Notes: a model not told the origin generated them from the sequence alone. Counted from the first letter of the stretch, positions 43,527 to 53,145 are shown. The stretch: DNA of 64,000 nt from Streptococcus mitis (GCA_018364455.1 JAGZLW010000002.1:23835-87834); one strand, 5' to 3'. Numbers and translations are program-made.

Positions 43527-44129
43527 ATGGATAAATTGTTAGATAGTTTGCAAAATGTGTTTGGTAATAGATTTCTGGAATATTTTATGGAACAAGACAA
43601 GAAACATAAATATTTACAATTGGATGACTATCAAAAAGTAATTCAGAAATTTATTGAGGATGAACAGTTCTTTCGAACTAACTATTATAGTGGGAACCAT
43701 GTTCATTTCACTCGTTTTCTGCTTGTTAGCATTGAGAAATTTAAAAATAATGATAGAACAATCGATTTTACAGAGTTAGATCATAAAGGTAAATTGATTT
43801 GGCAATTGGAACATATTATACCTCAAAGTGATTTTGAACTGGGAGATTCTGACAAGAATAAATTAGGGAATTTAACTTTATTATATAGAGATATAAATGT
43901 AAAAATTTCAAACGAAAATTTTGAAGAAAAAAAGAAAGTCTTACATGAAGAAGATGAGTCAAAGTTTTACATTAATGAAGTTTTTAGAAGAAATAATTTT
44001 AAGAAATCTGATATTGATAAGAGATCAAGTGATTTAAAAAATGATTTAGTTGATATTATTAATAATCATTTTGATGCTTATTGTGAAAAAGTGTTGAAAA
44101 TAAAGAATATGGAGCTAAATAATGAGTAA
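43527..44129 (+). CDS. DUF1524-like HNH nuclease protein
   Basis: The protein has 200 residues and is AT-rich. The C-terminal half has the DUF1524/GmrSD-type HNH signature: WQLEHIIPQ at 92-100 (Glu95, His96), LGNLTLL at 113-119, then Asn124 and an ISNENFEEKK stretch. In GmrSD enzymes this domain follows a ParB-like DUF262 NTPase domain, which is absent here. The N-terminal 85 residues are of no known family. It starts 11 bp after hsdR and overlaps the SIR2 gene by 8 bp, so it probably works with SIR2-HerA, either as their nuclease or as a separate defence gene. Confidence 0.75.
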   Translation: MDKLLDSLQNVFGNRFLEYFMEQDKKHKYLQLDDYQKVIQKFIEDEQFFRTNYYSGNHVHFTRFLLVSIEKFKNNDRTIDFTELDHKGKLIWQLEHIIPQSDFELGDSDKNKLGNLTLLYRDINVKISNENFEEKKKVLHEEDESKFYINEVFRRNNFKKSDIDKRSSDLKNDLVDIINNHFDAYCEKVLKIKNMELNNE

Positions 44130-45459
44130 CAATAGTGTAAATGGGAGAATCTATCATTATGAAAATAATAAGAACATTTTTAAAGGGTTAGATGAAAATC
44201 AACAAATTATTAAACTAAAAGAATTTGTCAATAAATATTTTGTATCTAAAAATCTTGTCATATTCATAGGTTCAGGATGTTCATCGGGTGCAATTCCACT
44301 TATGTCAAAAACGATGAGTGATATTTTAGAGAATAATAAAAATGTTTATGAAAAAGTTAAAGAGTTTTTAAATATTAAAGATTTGAGTTATCTTATTAGA
44401 AATTTGGAATTATGTAAAAAGTGGCTAGAGAAAAATAAAAAAGACAATGAAATTAAAATAATTAATGATATATTGGAAAAAGCAGAAGGGAATTATAATA
44501 ATATAGGTTCGTTTGTAAGTGCTCTGTCCGAGGAACAACTGAATTCGATAGATAAACACTTTTATAAAAGTTTCTCCGATATTGAAAGTTTACTCAACTG
44601 GTTACAGAGTGGTTTAAGTTTTCAACCAAGTAATGATGATTTAAAATCAGTAATTAGTATCTTGAAAAGTGAGTTTTTAAAAACTATACCAGCTCTGGAT
44701 GATGATAAATATAAAGATAGTGAAACAATAAATACTTATCATAAATTTTATCAATCTGTTTTTAAATATAGAACTGAGTTGAGTAATAAAATCAACATAG
44801 TGACAACGAACTACGATTTGTTTAATGAATATTCATTAGAAAGCAACCGCATTGTTTATTCAACAGGTTTTGAAAATAGTTTATACAGAAATTTTAATGT
44901 GAATTCATTTAAGCAAAGGTTAGTAGACGATACAAATAGATATAAGGATGTATGGCAGCCCACTTCTAAAGAAGCTAATTTATTAAAAATACATGGTTCA
45001 ATCAATTGGACTTCTGATGAAAGTGGGAAATTAATCCAAAAGGATCTTTTTAAACAGAGCGATGAAGAAATTATTATTTATCCAACAATGTTAAAGCATA
45101 GACAAACTGCACAAGCTCCATATTCAGAACTATTTAGAGAGTTTGCAAATGTACTTCAAGTTCCAAATACAGTCCTTATTGTTATGGGATATGGTTTTCC
45201 TGACGAGCATATTAATAACATCATTTCTCAAAATCTAAAACATCAAGATTTTACTTTGATTGTTTTTGGTGATACATCAGAAGATAATATGAAGAAATTT
45301 TTTGATGAATTTAAGACTCAAGATGGATTTCATTTAATTGGAGGGGATACGTCTTGTGATGGAGTAAAAGCCCACTACTTTAACTATATTGTTGATGAAA
45401 TCATAAATTATGTTCCAAAGGATGAATCAGGACAAAAGGGAGAAGATTCTCATGAATAG
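44122..45459 (+). CDS. SIR2-domain NADase, defence effector
   Basis: The protein has 445 residues. The SIR2-like NAD-binding fold shows VIFIGSGCS (GSG 50-52), TTNYD (228-232, with Asn230 and Asp232), KIHGSINW (His291) and GYGFPDEHINNII (356-368). In the known SIR2-HerA anti-phage systems this protein forms a large complex with the HerA ATPase and breaks down NAD when phage is sensed. Its start overlaps the HNH gene and its end overlaps herA by 8 bp. The gene is AT-rich compared with hsdR. Confidence 0.88.
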   Translation: MSNNSVNGRIYHYENNKNIFKGLDENQQIIKLKEFVNKYFVSKNLVIFIGSGCSSGAIPLMSKTMSDILENNKNVYEKVKEFLNIKDLSYLIRNLELCKKWLEKNKKDNEIKIINDILEKAEGNYNNIGSFVSALSEEQLNSIDKHFYKSFSDIESLLNWLQSGLSFQPSNDDLKSVISILKSEFLKTIPALDDDKYKDSETINTYHKFYQSVFKYRTELSNKINIVTTNYDLFNEYSLESNRIVYSTGFENSLYRNFNVNSFKQRLVDDTNRYKDVWQPTSKEANLLKIHGSINWTSDESGKLIQKDLFKQSDEEIIIYPTMLKHRQTAQAPYSELFREFANVLQVPNTVLIVMGYGFPDEHINNIISQNLKHQDFTLIVFGDTSEDNMKKFFDEFKTQDGFHLIGGDTSCDGVKAHYFNYIVDEIINYVPKDESGQKGEDSHE

Positions 45460-47155
45460 TATTGGGCGAGTAGTGTCAGTTTCATATGACAGATTGGTTT
45501 TTGAAGTAAGTGACTTTGAAAAATTAATTTATAATTTTAAAGGGGAAATTTATATCGCGCAAGGAGTTATAGATTATGTCACAATAAAAAGTCAATTTGG
45601 AGATAAATTTGTTTACCAAGTTGTTAGAGTGGAAGACAAGGAAATTAAAATTGTTAATGATGAAAAATCAAAGTTTGACTATGTAGGAAGATTTGAATGT
45701 GTTCCTGTAGGAATATTAGAAAACGACAAAATTAACTTTAATCTAAAGAAATATCCCTTTTTACAAGATAGAGTCTATTTATCAAGTGATGAGGATTTGC
45801 AGAAGGTGTTTTCTATTGAGAAAAGAGAAACATCAATTTTATTAGGAACTATCCAAGATAAATATGATGCACAAATAAATCTAAATAAATTAATTACTCA
45901 TCATTCTGCTATTTTAGGTAATACTGGTTCAGGAAAATCTACCACAGTCAGAAAAATCATTAAAGAAATATCAACTAAAGAAACTAGTAATTTATATTTA
46001 AATATTTTTGATATTCACAATGAGTACTCGCAGATAGACGGTGTAAATAATATTGATGTATTGGAAGATTTTTCGATAAAAATAGAATCATTAGAACTAC
46101 AAGATTGGTTGAATTTGATAAAACCATCAGAACTTGTGCAGTTGCCTGTAGTTCAAACAGCATTGAAATTGGCTAATTGTCTAACAGAAAATAAATTAGA
46201 TAGAGAAAAATTAAGTTGTTTTATAGCCTATAACTTATATCATAATCAACAATCTGATGCTGTAGCTAAACGAACTAAAATTATTGGAATCCTACAGAAT
46301 ACAAGTATTGATACTACAATGTATGATGCTCGATTTGGTAACTTTAATGGCAGTACTGGTGAAACAACATTCAAATCTAATTTACAGAGTAAAATGTATG
46401 GAAGTCATTCGAAAATAACTAAAGAAATTGAGAATGCTAGATATACAATAAATAGTTTTGCAGACTTGTTTGAAGCTTTAAATTTTGTATTTCTCTTAGA
46501 AGAGTGTCAGGGGAATACTCAAGCAAGAGGGTATTCAGGAACCCTTGAAACTAGAATTAAACATATTCAATTAAGATATGGTAGCTTATTTAAAGCAAAA
46601 ATAGATGAGAGCGATGAAGAGGAGAAACAATCAAAAATCACGGTATATAATGTTTCTGGCTTAGATGATGATTTATTGTTGTTTTTTACCACTTATATGT
46701 TAAAAAAAGAGTTCAAAAAGAGTTCTGAAAAAAAGATAAACGATAGGGATGTCAATTTATTTATTTTTGAAGAAGCACACAGATATATATCAAAATTAAA
46801 CGAAAATAGTCTATTTGGTGAAGTTGAAGTCTTTAAAAAGATAGCTCGTGAGGGTAGGAAATTTGGTTGTTTCTTGATGTTATCTAGCCAGCGTCCTAGT
46901 GAGTTATCGTCAACTGTTCTTTCTCAATGTAATAATTATTTAATTCATCGAATTAAAAATAATGTTGACTTAGAATATCTTTTAAAAACTATTCCTTGTA
47001 TAAATAAAAATCAGTTAACAAGGTTTTCTTATTTACCGACTGGAACAGCATTTATAGTAGGTGAGTTATATCCTATCCCTGTTGAAGTAGCTGTTGATGG
47101 AGAGGATGAAAAAGATATTACAGTTACTCCACAAGTGAAATTTGAAGGCAAATGA
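45452..47155 (+). CDS. HerA-type (DUF87) hexameric ATPase, partner of SIR2
   Basis: The protein has 567 residues from ATG 45452, 8 bp inside the SIR2 gene end, with GGAGAAG upstream; an in-frame ATG at 45410 is less likely. The HerA-FtsK core has an N-terminal beta-barrel (HAS-barrel-like), Walker A GNTGSGKST (156-164), LFIFEEAH (Walker B, 436-443), SSQRPSELS (sensor Gln480) and HRIKNN at the arginine-finger region. HerA forms rings that bind DNA ends. It pairs with the SIR2 gene as a SIR2-HerA defence unit, lying between hsdR and hsdS. Confidence 0.88.
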   Translation: MNSIGRVVSVSYDRLVFEVSDFEKLIYNFKGEIYIAQGVIDYVTIKSQFGDKFVYQVVRVEDKEIKIVNDEKSKFDYVGRFECVPVGILENDKINFNLKKYPFLQDRVYLSSDEDLQKVFSIEKRETSILLGTIQDKYDAQINLNKLITHHSAILGNTGSGKSTTVRKIIKEISTKETSNLYLNIFDIHNEYSQIDGVNNIDVLEDFSIKIESLELQDWLNLIKPSELVQLPVVQTALKLANCLTENKLDREKLSCFIAYNLYHNQQSDAVAKRTKIIGILQNTSIDTTMYDARFGNFNGSTGETTFKSNLQSKMYGSHSKITKEIENARYTINSFADLFEALNFVFLLEECQGNTQARGYSGTLETRIKHIQLRYGSLFKAKIDESDEEEKQSKITVYNVSGLDDDLLLFFTTYMLKKEFKKSSEKKINDRDVNLFIFEEAHRYISKLNENSLFGEVEVFKKIAREGRKFGCFLMLSSQRPSELSSTVLSQCNNYLIHRIKNNVDLEYLLKTIPCINKNQLTRFSYLPTGTAFIVGELYPIPVEVAVDGEDEKDITVTPQVKFEGK

Positions 47156-47200
47156 AACCAGTTAAGATTAATTCATTTATAGCATTAGATGGGAGAATGA

Positions 47201-48352
47201 ATGAAAAATCATAAAGAACAATTTCCTATAATAAGATTTCACACCTACCGTGATGAATGGAAACAACATAAGTTAGGAGAAGTATTTGAACAAACTGTTG
47301 AATATGTCGATCCTTATGAACAAAATTTAGAATTATGGAGCGTGACTGTTGAAAGTGGACTAACACCAAAAGAGGAGAGATACAACAGAGAATTTTTAGT
47401 AAAAAAGAGTGATAAATTTAAAAAGTTATATCCAGAGGAAATTGTTTATAATCCGATGAATATTACTATTGGAGCTGTAGGATTCAATAATGCTGGTAAA
47501 AAGGTTGCTGTCTCTGGATATTATGTGACGATGAAAATGAAATCGAAGTTTTCTAATAAATTTTTCTCGGCATGGTTGAGTTGTCCTAAAGCGATTAGAC
47601 TATACAAAATTTATTCAACTGGTTCTTTAATTGAGCGACAGAGAGTACAATTTCCTACTTTATCAGATATTAAAGACTATTTCCCTACATTTGACGAACA
47701 ATCCGCCATTGGTTCCCTTTTCCGTACCCTCGACGACCTTCTGTCTAGCTACAAGGATAATCTCACCAACTACCAAGCTCTCAAGGCGACCATGCTTTCC
47801 AAGATGTTTCCCAAAGCTGGACAGACAGTTCCTGAGATTCGTTTGAATGGATTTGAAGAGGACTGGGAAAGGAAGAGTTTATCAGAGGTTTGTACTATTA
47901 ATTCTGGTAGAGACTATAAACATTTAAAGAATGGGGACATTCCTGTATATGGAACTGGTGGTTACATGCTTTCTGTAAATGAAAAATTATCTGATGAGGA
48001 CGCTATAGGTATTGGAAGAAAAGGAACTATAGATAAACCATATTTATTATCAGCACCTTTTTGGACAGTAGATACTTTATTTTATGTTATATGTAAAGTA
48101 GGATATGACTTGAATTATCTTTTCTTAATTTTTCAAAAAATTCGTTGGAAGAAATTTGACGAATCTACAGGTGTTCCAAGTTTGTCTAAAAAAACTATTG
48201 AAAAAGTGGTTTCAAAATTTCCATCTTATGAGGAACAATGCGCTATTGGCCTCTATTTCTCAGACCTCGATAACCTCATCAACTATTACCAAGAAAAAAT
48301 TTCTCAATTGGAAACACTCAAAAAGAAACTATTGCAGGATATGTTTATTTAA
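47201..48352 (+). CDS. hsdS: Type I restriction enzyme specificity subunit
   Basis: The protein has 383 residues with the usual two halves. TRD1 is at about residues 10-160, a central conserved region with SAIGSLFRTLDDLL and ALKATMLSKMFP follows, TRD2 is at about 220-340, and a C-terminal conserved helix has CAIGLYFSDLDNLI and ETLKKKLLQDMF. The two repeats let one HsdS hold two HsdM and set the bipartite target. TRDs are AT-rich while the conserved regions are not. No second hsdS copy or inverted repeats are seen in the window, so there is no sign of shuffling. Confidence 0.93.
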   Translation: MKNHKEQFPIIRFHTYRDEWKQHKLGEVFEQTVEYVDPYEQNLELWSVTVESGLTPKEERYNREFLVKKSDKFKKLYPEEIVYNPMNITIGAVGFNNAGKKVAVSGYYVTMKMKSKFSNKFFSAWLSCPKAIRLYKIYSTGSLIERQRVQFPTLSDIKDYFPTFDEQSAIGSLFRTLDDLLSSYKDNLTNYQALKATMLSKMFPKAGQTVPEIRLNGFEEDWERKSLSEVCTINSGRDYKHLKNGDIPVYGTGGYMLSVNEKLSDEDAIGIGRKGTIDKPYLLSAPFWTVDTLFYVICKVGYDLNYLFLIFQKIRWKKFDESTGVPSLSKKTIEKVVSKFPSYEEQCAIGLYFSDLDNLINYYQEKISQLETLKKKLLQDMFI

Positions 48353-48361
48353 GGAGGAATC

Positions 48362-50227
48362 ATGAATAGCCCTATTAATGAATTAATTAAAAGGATAGAA
48401 TCTGAAAGGGTCAGACTTAATGATGATTTTTACAGATTGCCTGATTATGAAAAAGAAGGGAAAAAGACTTCATATAATACTGTAGATAATTACTTTTTAT
48501 TACTCATTGATTTGATTAAAAGAGAATTAAATGATGTTTTTTTATCTGATGATGTAACAGAAAAGTATAAAAGACTTCGTGATAATTGGTTAGAAAGCAT
48601 ATACTATTGTTTTGGTAGTGACAATTATTATTATGAATCACAGTTACCGCAAATTATAGAGAATTTTAAAATAATTAAACTTTTCTCTTTTATTTCGAGA
48701 GTAAAATCAACGACTATAATTATTGGAGCTAATGGTTCAGGGAAATCAAGTCTTATTAATGAATTGAGGAAAAATAATATAAATGAGATATTTATTTTGC
48801 CTGCTCAAAAATTATTATATTTTGTTTCCACTATTCATAATCGTAATGAAATTACTAAAGAAAAATATATTCAAGATTTAAAAGAAGTAGATATTAAATA
48901 TGATACAATTGATTTACAAACCTTACAAATTGAAAAGGATTTTTCAAATACTTTTACTAAACTAATAACATTTTTGATAAAGAATTATGCTAAGATAGCG
49001 ACTGATAAATCGAGAGGGGTGGACGGGTTATCTATAGCTTTATGGGATAGAGTAGAACAAATATGGAATAAAATTTTTCCTGAAATATCATTTCATCTTG
49101 AGCCTGATAATCGAGTTGTTGAAGTTGAAAAAAACGGCTCTAAATATAGTATAAATGGGCTTAGTGATGGGGAACGTTGTATATTATTTTATATAGGTAA
49201 TGTACTTCTTGCTCCGGAAGATAGTTACATCATTGTTGATGAACCAGAAACATTTTTAAATGCTGCTATCTATAATGAGTTATGGGATTTACTGATATTA
49301 GAACGACCTGATTGTCAATTTATTTTTGCTTCACATAATATGGACTTTGTTCAATCAAGAACAAATGCAAGTTACATGTGGTGCAAGAAATTTGAAACAC
49401 CTTATAATTTAGATTATCAGATATTGGAAGAATCACAGGAAATGCCTTTCTCATTATTAACCGAAGTATCTGGTACAAAGAAGCCGATTTTATTTTGTGA
49501 AGGAACTAAAACTAGTATAGACTATCAGATTTATTCCAAATTATTTAGCGATTTTTGTTTTGTAAAACCAGTCCAGGGACATAAACAAGTTATTCAATAC
49601 ACAAAAGCTTATAATAAATTAAAGGAATTATATGGTAATATAGCTTACGGCATTATTGATTATGACTGGATGGATGAGGCAAGAATCCAAAACTATAAAA
49701 AGAAAAATATTTTTGTGATTCCTTTTAATGAGATAGAGATGCTTTTGATAGATGAAGAAATAGTGAAGTTTGTTCTAGGGGATGATGAACAGGATAAAAC
49801 GCAAAAATGTAATAAACTAAAAGACGCTGTTATTAGTTCGTGTACAACAAATAAAGATAAGATAATACGAATTGCCTTGAAAAAGAAACTTGATGAATTT
49901 ATGGAAGGGCATTTGATAGAAACAAGAGAACCAACCGAGGATGAAGCACGGATATTTTTAGAAAATTTATCAGAAAAATTTGATATAACTGTAACATTAG
50001 AAAATATAACTAAAATTGTGGAAGATAGCATAGCATCTTCAGATTTTTCGACAATTTTAAAGATTTGTAACTTGAAAAATGAAATAATTGGTTCCAAAGA
50101 AATTAAAGAAATAGTTTCTAACTTAAAAGAAAAAGCTTTAAGTAGTATCGCAATGAATAATGATTTACAGATTACATTACGTCATAAATACTTTGAAGAA
50201 TTAGAAGTAAAACTATTGAACAAATAG
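48362..50227 (+). CDS. AAA ATPase fused to DUF4435 TOPRIM-like domain (PARIS AriAB-like)
   Basis: The protein has 621 residues. The N-terminal ABC/AAA ATPase has Walker A GANGSGKSS (122-130), signature LSDGERC (267-273), Walker B SYIIVDEPETF (Asp293, Glu294) and a switch His in FASHNMDF (325). The C-terminal part is a DUF4435-type TOPRIM-like domain: ILFCEGTKTS with Glu380, then GIIDYDWMD with Asp433 and Asp435. This is the layout of fused PARIS (AriA plus AriB) proteins, which respond to phage anti-restriction proteins. The gene lies between hsdS and hsdM, 9 bp after hsdS. The OLD family is the other option. Confidence 0.82.
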   Translation: MNSPINELIKRIESERVRLNDDFYRLPDYEKEGKKTSYNTVDNYFLLLIDLIKRELNDVFLSDDVTEKYKRLRDNWLESIYYCFGSDNYYYESQLPQIIENFKIIKLFSFISRVKSTTIIIGANGSGKSSLINELRKNNINEIFILPAQKLLYFVSTIHNRNEITKEKYIQDLKEVDIKYDTIDLQTLQIEKDFSNTFTKLITFLIKNYAKIATDKSRGVDGLSIALWDRVEQIWNKIFPEISFHLEPDNRVVEVEKNGSKYSINGLSDGERCILFYIGNVLLAPEDSYIIVDEPETFLNAAIYNELWDLLILERPDCQFIFASHNMDFVQSRTNASYMWCKKFETPYNLDYQILEESQEMPFSLLTEVSGTKKPILFCEGTKTSIDYQIYSKLFSDFCFVKPVQGHKQVIQYTKAYNKLKELYGNIAYGIIDYDWMDEARIQNYKKKNIFVIPFNEIEMLLIDEEIVKFVLGDDEQDKTQKCNKLKDAVISSCTTNKDKIIRIALKKKLDEFMEGHLIETREPTEDEARIFLENLSEKFDITVTLENITKIVEDSIASSDFSTILKICNLKNEIIGSKEIKEIVSNLKEKALSSIAMNNDLQITLRHKYFEELEVKLLNK

Positions 50228-50263
50228 ATAGATTTTTGAATTAATAAAAAAGAAAGAAACATT

Positions 50264-51865
50264 ATGGAAACAACACAAACGTCCCAGTCGCTCTACCAAG
50301 CCCTGTGGAACTCAGCGGATGTTCTCCGCTCTAAGATGGATGCCAATGACTACAAGTCCTATCTTTTGGGTATGGTCTTTTATAAGTACCTGTCAGATAA
50401 GATGCTCTTTTTCGTGGCGGAGACTATGGAGGAGGGGAGTGAAAGTCTAGAGGCTGCCCTTGAGGTCTATCGCAATTACTATGAGGATGCGGACACCCAT
50501 GAGGATCTTCTTGCAGTCATGAAGGACGAACTCAACTATAGTATCAAGCCTGAGTTAACCTTTACGGCTCTAGTAGCACGTATCAATGAGGGGACTTTCC
50601 AGTTGGAAGATTTGGCTCAGGGCTTTCGTGATATTGAGCAGAGTGATGAACTCTATGAAAATCTCTTTGAAGATATTGACCTCTATTCCAAAAAGCTAGG
50701 GGCGACTCCGCAAAAGCAAAACCAAACGGTGTCGGCGGTCATGAAGGAGTTGGCTGTGCTAGATGTGGCTGGTCATGCTGGTGATATGCTAGGAGATGCT
50801 TATGAGTATCTGATTGGTCAGTTTGCGACTGACTCGGGTAAGAAGGCTGGTGAGTTCTATACACCTCAGCCTGTTGCCAAACTCATGACTCAGATTGCCT
50901 TTTTGGGTCGTGAGGATCAGCTAGGCTTTACCATTTATGATGCGACTATGGGGTCTGGCTCTCTCTTACTCAATGCCAAGAAATATTCTCACAAACCACA
51001 GACAGTGGTCTACTTTGGTCAGGAGCTCAATACCTCGACCTATAACTTGGCTCGGATGAACATGATTCTACACGGTGTTCCAGTTGAAAATCAATTTCTC
51101 CACAATGCAGATACACTAGATGAAGACTGGCCGACTCAAGAGCCGACCAACTTTGACGGGGTTCTCATGAACCCTCCATACTCTGCCAAGTGGTCAGCAA
51201 GCTCTGGCTTTATGGCGGATCCTCGTTTCTCTCCTTTTGGGAAACTGGCGCCCCAGTCCAAGGCTGACTTTGCCTTCCTCTTGCATGGTTACTACCACCT
51301 CAAACAGGATAATGGAGTTATGGCTATCGTCCTTCCCCACGGTGTTCTTTTCCGTGGAAATGCGGAAGGGATCATTCGTAAGGCCTTGTTAGAAGAAGGA
51401 GCTATTGATACAGTAATTGGTCTTCCTGCCAATATCTTCTTTAATACCAGCATTCCGACCACGGTTATTATTCTCAAAAAGAACCGTACCAATCGTGATG
51501 TCTACTTTATCGATGCTTCTAAGGAGTTTGATAAGGGGAAAAATCAGAATATCATGACGGATGCTCATATCGAGAAGATTTTAGAGGCATACAAGTCTCA
51601 TGAGGAGATTGACAAGTTTGCCCATCTCGCAAGCTATGAAGAAATCGTCGAAAATGACTACAATCTCAATATCCCTCGCTATGTAGATACCTTTGAGGAA
51701 GAAGAAGTCGAGCCACTGACAGATATAGTCAGTAAGATCAACACGACAAATCAAGCAATCCAAAACCAAACCGCTTCCCTACTCGAAATGCTCGATCAAC
51801 TACACGGAACCACACCAGAAGCCGATGCTGAACTTAAAGAGTTTTTGAAAGAGTTTGAAGGGTGA
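50264..51865 (+). CDS. hsdM: Type I restriction enzyme methyltransferase subunit
   Basis: The protein has 533 residues. It has an N-terminal helical HsdM domain (DYKSYLLGMVFYKYLSDK). The N6-adenine methylase core has GEFYTP (196-201), motif I DATMGSGSLLL (226-236), where DATM replaces the commoner DPTC, and NPPY (303-306). The C-terminal coiled helix contacts HsdS. It methylates host DNA at the site set by HsdS. It is the last gene of the hsd operon, separated from hsdS by the PARIS-like gene. Base composition is closer to hsdR than to the cargo genes. Confidence 0.94.
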   Translation: METTQTSQSLYQALWNSADVLRSKMDANDYKSYLLGMVFYKYLSDKMLFFVAETMEEGSESLEAALEVYRNYYEDADTHEDLLAVMKDELNYSIKPELTFTALVARINEGTFQLEDLAQGFRDIEQSDELYENLFEDIDLYSKKLGATPQKQNQTVSAVMKELAVLDVAGHAGDMLGDAYEYLIGQFATDSGKKAGEFYTPQPVAKLMTQIAFLGREDQLGFTIYDATMGSGSLLLNAKKYSHKPQTVVYFGQELNTSTYNLARMNMILHGVPVENQFLHNADTLDEDWPTQEPTNFDGVLMNPPYSAKWSASSGFMADPRFSPFGKLAPQSKADFAFLLHGYYHLKQDNGVMAIVLPHGVLFRGNAEGIIRKALLEEGAIDTVIGLPANIFFNTSIPTTVIILKKNRTNRDVYFIDASKEFDKGKNQNIMTDAHIEKILEAYKSHEEIDKFAHLASYEEIVENDYNLNIPRYVDTFEEEEVEPLTDIVSKINTTNQAIQNQTASLLEMLDQLHGTTPEADAELKEFLKEFEG

Positions 51866-52012
51866 TGGAGAAGATTGTTTAGCTCAGATTTAAGATAAAA
51901 CTTTAGCTAGGCTGATATAGTTGTATTTTCTAACATTAGCGAGGAGGGGCTTTTTTCAAGCATGATAGAAGAGAGAACTGTGAAATTGTATAACGAGCTT
52001 AAAGATTTAATA

Positions 52013-52021
52013 TGGTAGAAT
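52013..52021 (+). promoter_or_regulatory. Extended -10 promoter of the Fic gene
   Basis: TGG then TAGAAT (52016-52021) is an extended -10, 46 bp before the fic start. The 200-bp gap after hsdM holds no other visible feature. Confidence 0.5.
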
Positions 52022-52066
52022 AGAGTGTATAGATTTTACTTGAAGCTTTGTTTAGAAAGGAAAACC

Positions 52067-52837
52067 ATGACACCGACCTATGAAATTGATAATCCCAGAT
52101 TCTCTTATCAGACCAAATTAGACCTATGGGAAACGGGATTTGGTTTACAAAAGGTAGATAATCTAGAGCCGTCTCCGTATATGAGAGAACTAGCAGAGCA
52201 AAATTCTCAAGGAAAGTTGACTTATCAAGAAGTTTATGATCAAGTAACGGCTTATCACCAAGAGATCGATGATAGCACAAGAGAAGCAGACCTTGTTGCC
52301 ATGAGAATTGTGGAACTCTTGTCCTCTAATGCCTTTAAATTTGCTCCAACAACATTGAAATTGATTCATAGGGAGCTTTTCTTTGGCCTCCTGCCACAAG
52401 GCATTCCCTTGGGAGAATACCGCTCTTATAACATTACAAAAAGTGAGGCTGTTTTAAATGGAGACAGTGTCATTTATGATGATTTTCGCACGGTAGCAGA
52501 TAGTTTGATCTATGATTTTCAGCAGGAAAGTCAATTTGACTATCGAGGAAAATCCGATATTGAAGTAGTGAAACATATTAAGACTTTTATTTCAGGTATT
52601 TGGCAGATACATCCTTTTGGAGAAGGAAATACTCGAACCATAACAGTATTTTTGATTAAGTACCTTAGAACTATGGGATTTCAAGTAGACAATAAACCCT
52701 TCCAAGAAAATGCAAAGTATTTTCGAGATGCTCTTGTTCTAGATAATGCGAAGCTATTCCAGAAAAAAACAGAATATTTGGAACGATTTTTTGAAAATCT
52801 CTTATTAGCTGGGCAACATGATTTAGAAATAGACTAA
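52067..52837 (+). CDS. Fic-domain protein (AMP-transferase type)
   Basis: The protein has 256 residues from ATG 52067, where AGGAAA precedes it. The Fic motif HPFGEGNTRT holds the catalytic His and the anion loop with Arg. A flap-like GEYRSYNITKSE stretch and the Fic core helices surround it. Fic proteins AMPylate targets and are often toxins. I cannot place the inhibitory helix motif and no antitoxin gene is evident beside it. Fic genes are common next to type I R-M operons. It follows hsdM but has its own promoter. Confidence 0.85.
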   Translation: MTPTYEIDNPRFSYQTKLDLWETGFGLQKVDNLEPSPYMRELAEQNSQGKLTYQEVYDQVTAYHQEIDDSTREADLVAMRIVELLSSNAFKFAPTTLKLIHRELFFGLLPQGIPLGEYRSYNITKSEAVLNGDSVIYDDFRTVADSLIYDFQQESQFDYRGKSDIEVVKHIKTFISGIWQIHPFGEGNTRTITVFLIKYLRTMGFQVDNKPFQENAKYFRDALVLDNAKLFQKKTEYLERFFENLLLAGQHDLEID

Positions 52838-52849
52838 GTGATGAACGAT

Positions 52850-53093
52850 TTATTGTACATTTTGAGTTAGAAATTATTCCCCCTTTTGAGGATGGAAATG
52901 TTCGTGTGGGGCGGACGGGTTAGAGTCTTATCTTGAAGAGCATTACCAGATAATAACTGCAGTTGCACAAGAACTAACAGGTTTGAGTGCGGCAACCATG
53001 CGTCGTTATCTCCAACTATTTGTAAACCAAGGTTTGTTAGAAAAATCGGGAACTACAAAAAACACTCTTTATTCGCTCATATTCCGCTCATAA
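52850..53093 (+). pseudogene. Remnant of a second Fic-family gene
   Basis: A frame reads HFELEIIPPFEDGNVRVGRTG then stops, a degraded Fic motif (HPFxDGNGRxGR is usual; His is now Pro and Gly is Val). A second segment in another frame reads AVAQELTGLSAATMRRYLQL and NQGLLEKSGTT, the winged-helix C-terminal domain found on many Fic proteins, ending at 53091-53093. The two pieces are what is left of a larger Fic gene that lost its middle. Confidence 0.65.
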
Positions 53094-53145
53094 TTCGCTC
53101 ATTTTTTCAAAAAATATATAGATCTAAAAGAAAGAGGGATAAGTG

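Noticed and set aside
47201..48352. Phase-variable (shuffling) hsdS locus
   Set aside because: There is only one hsdS, no recombinase gene next to it, and I saw no inverted repeats matching its conserved regions elsewhere in the window.
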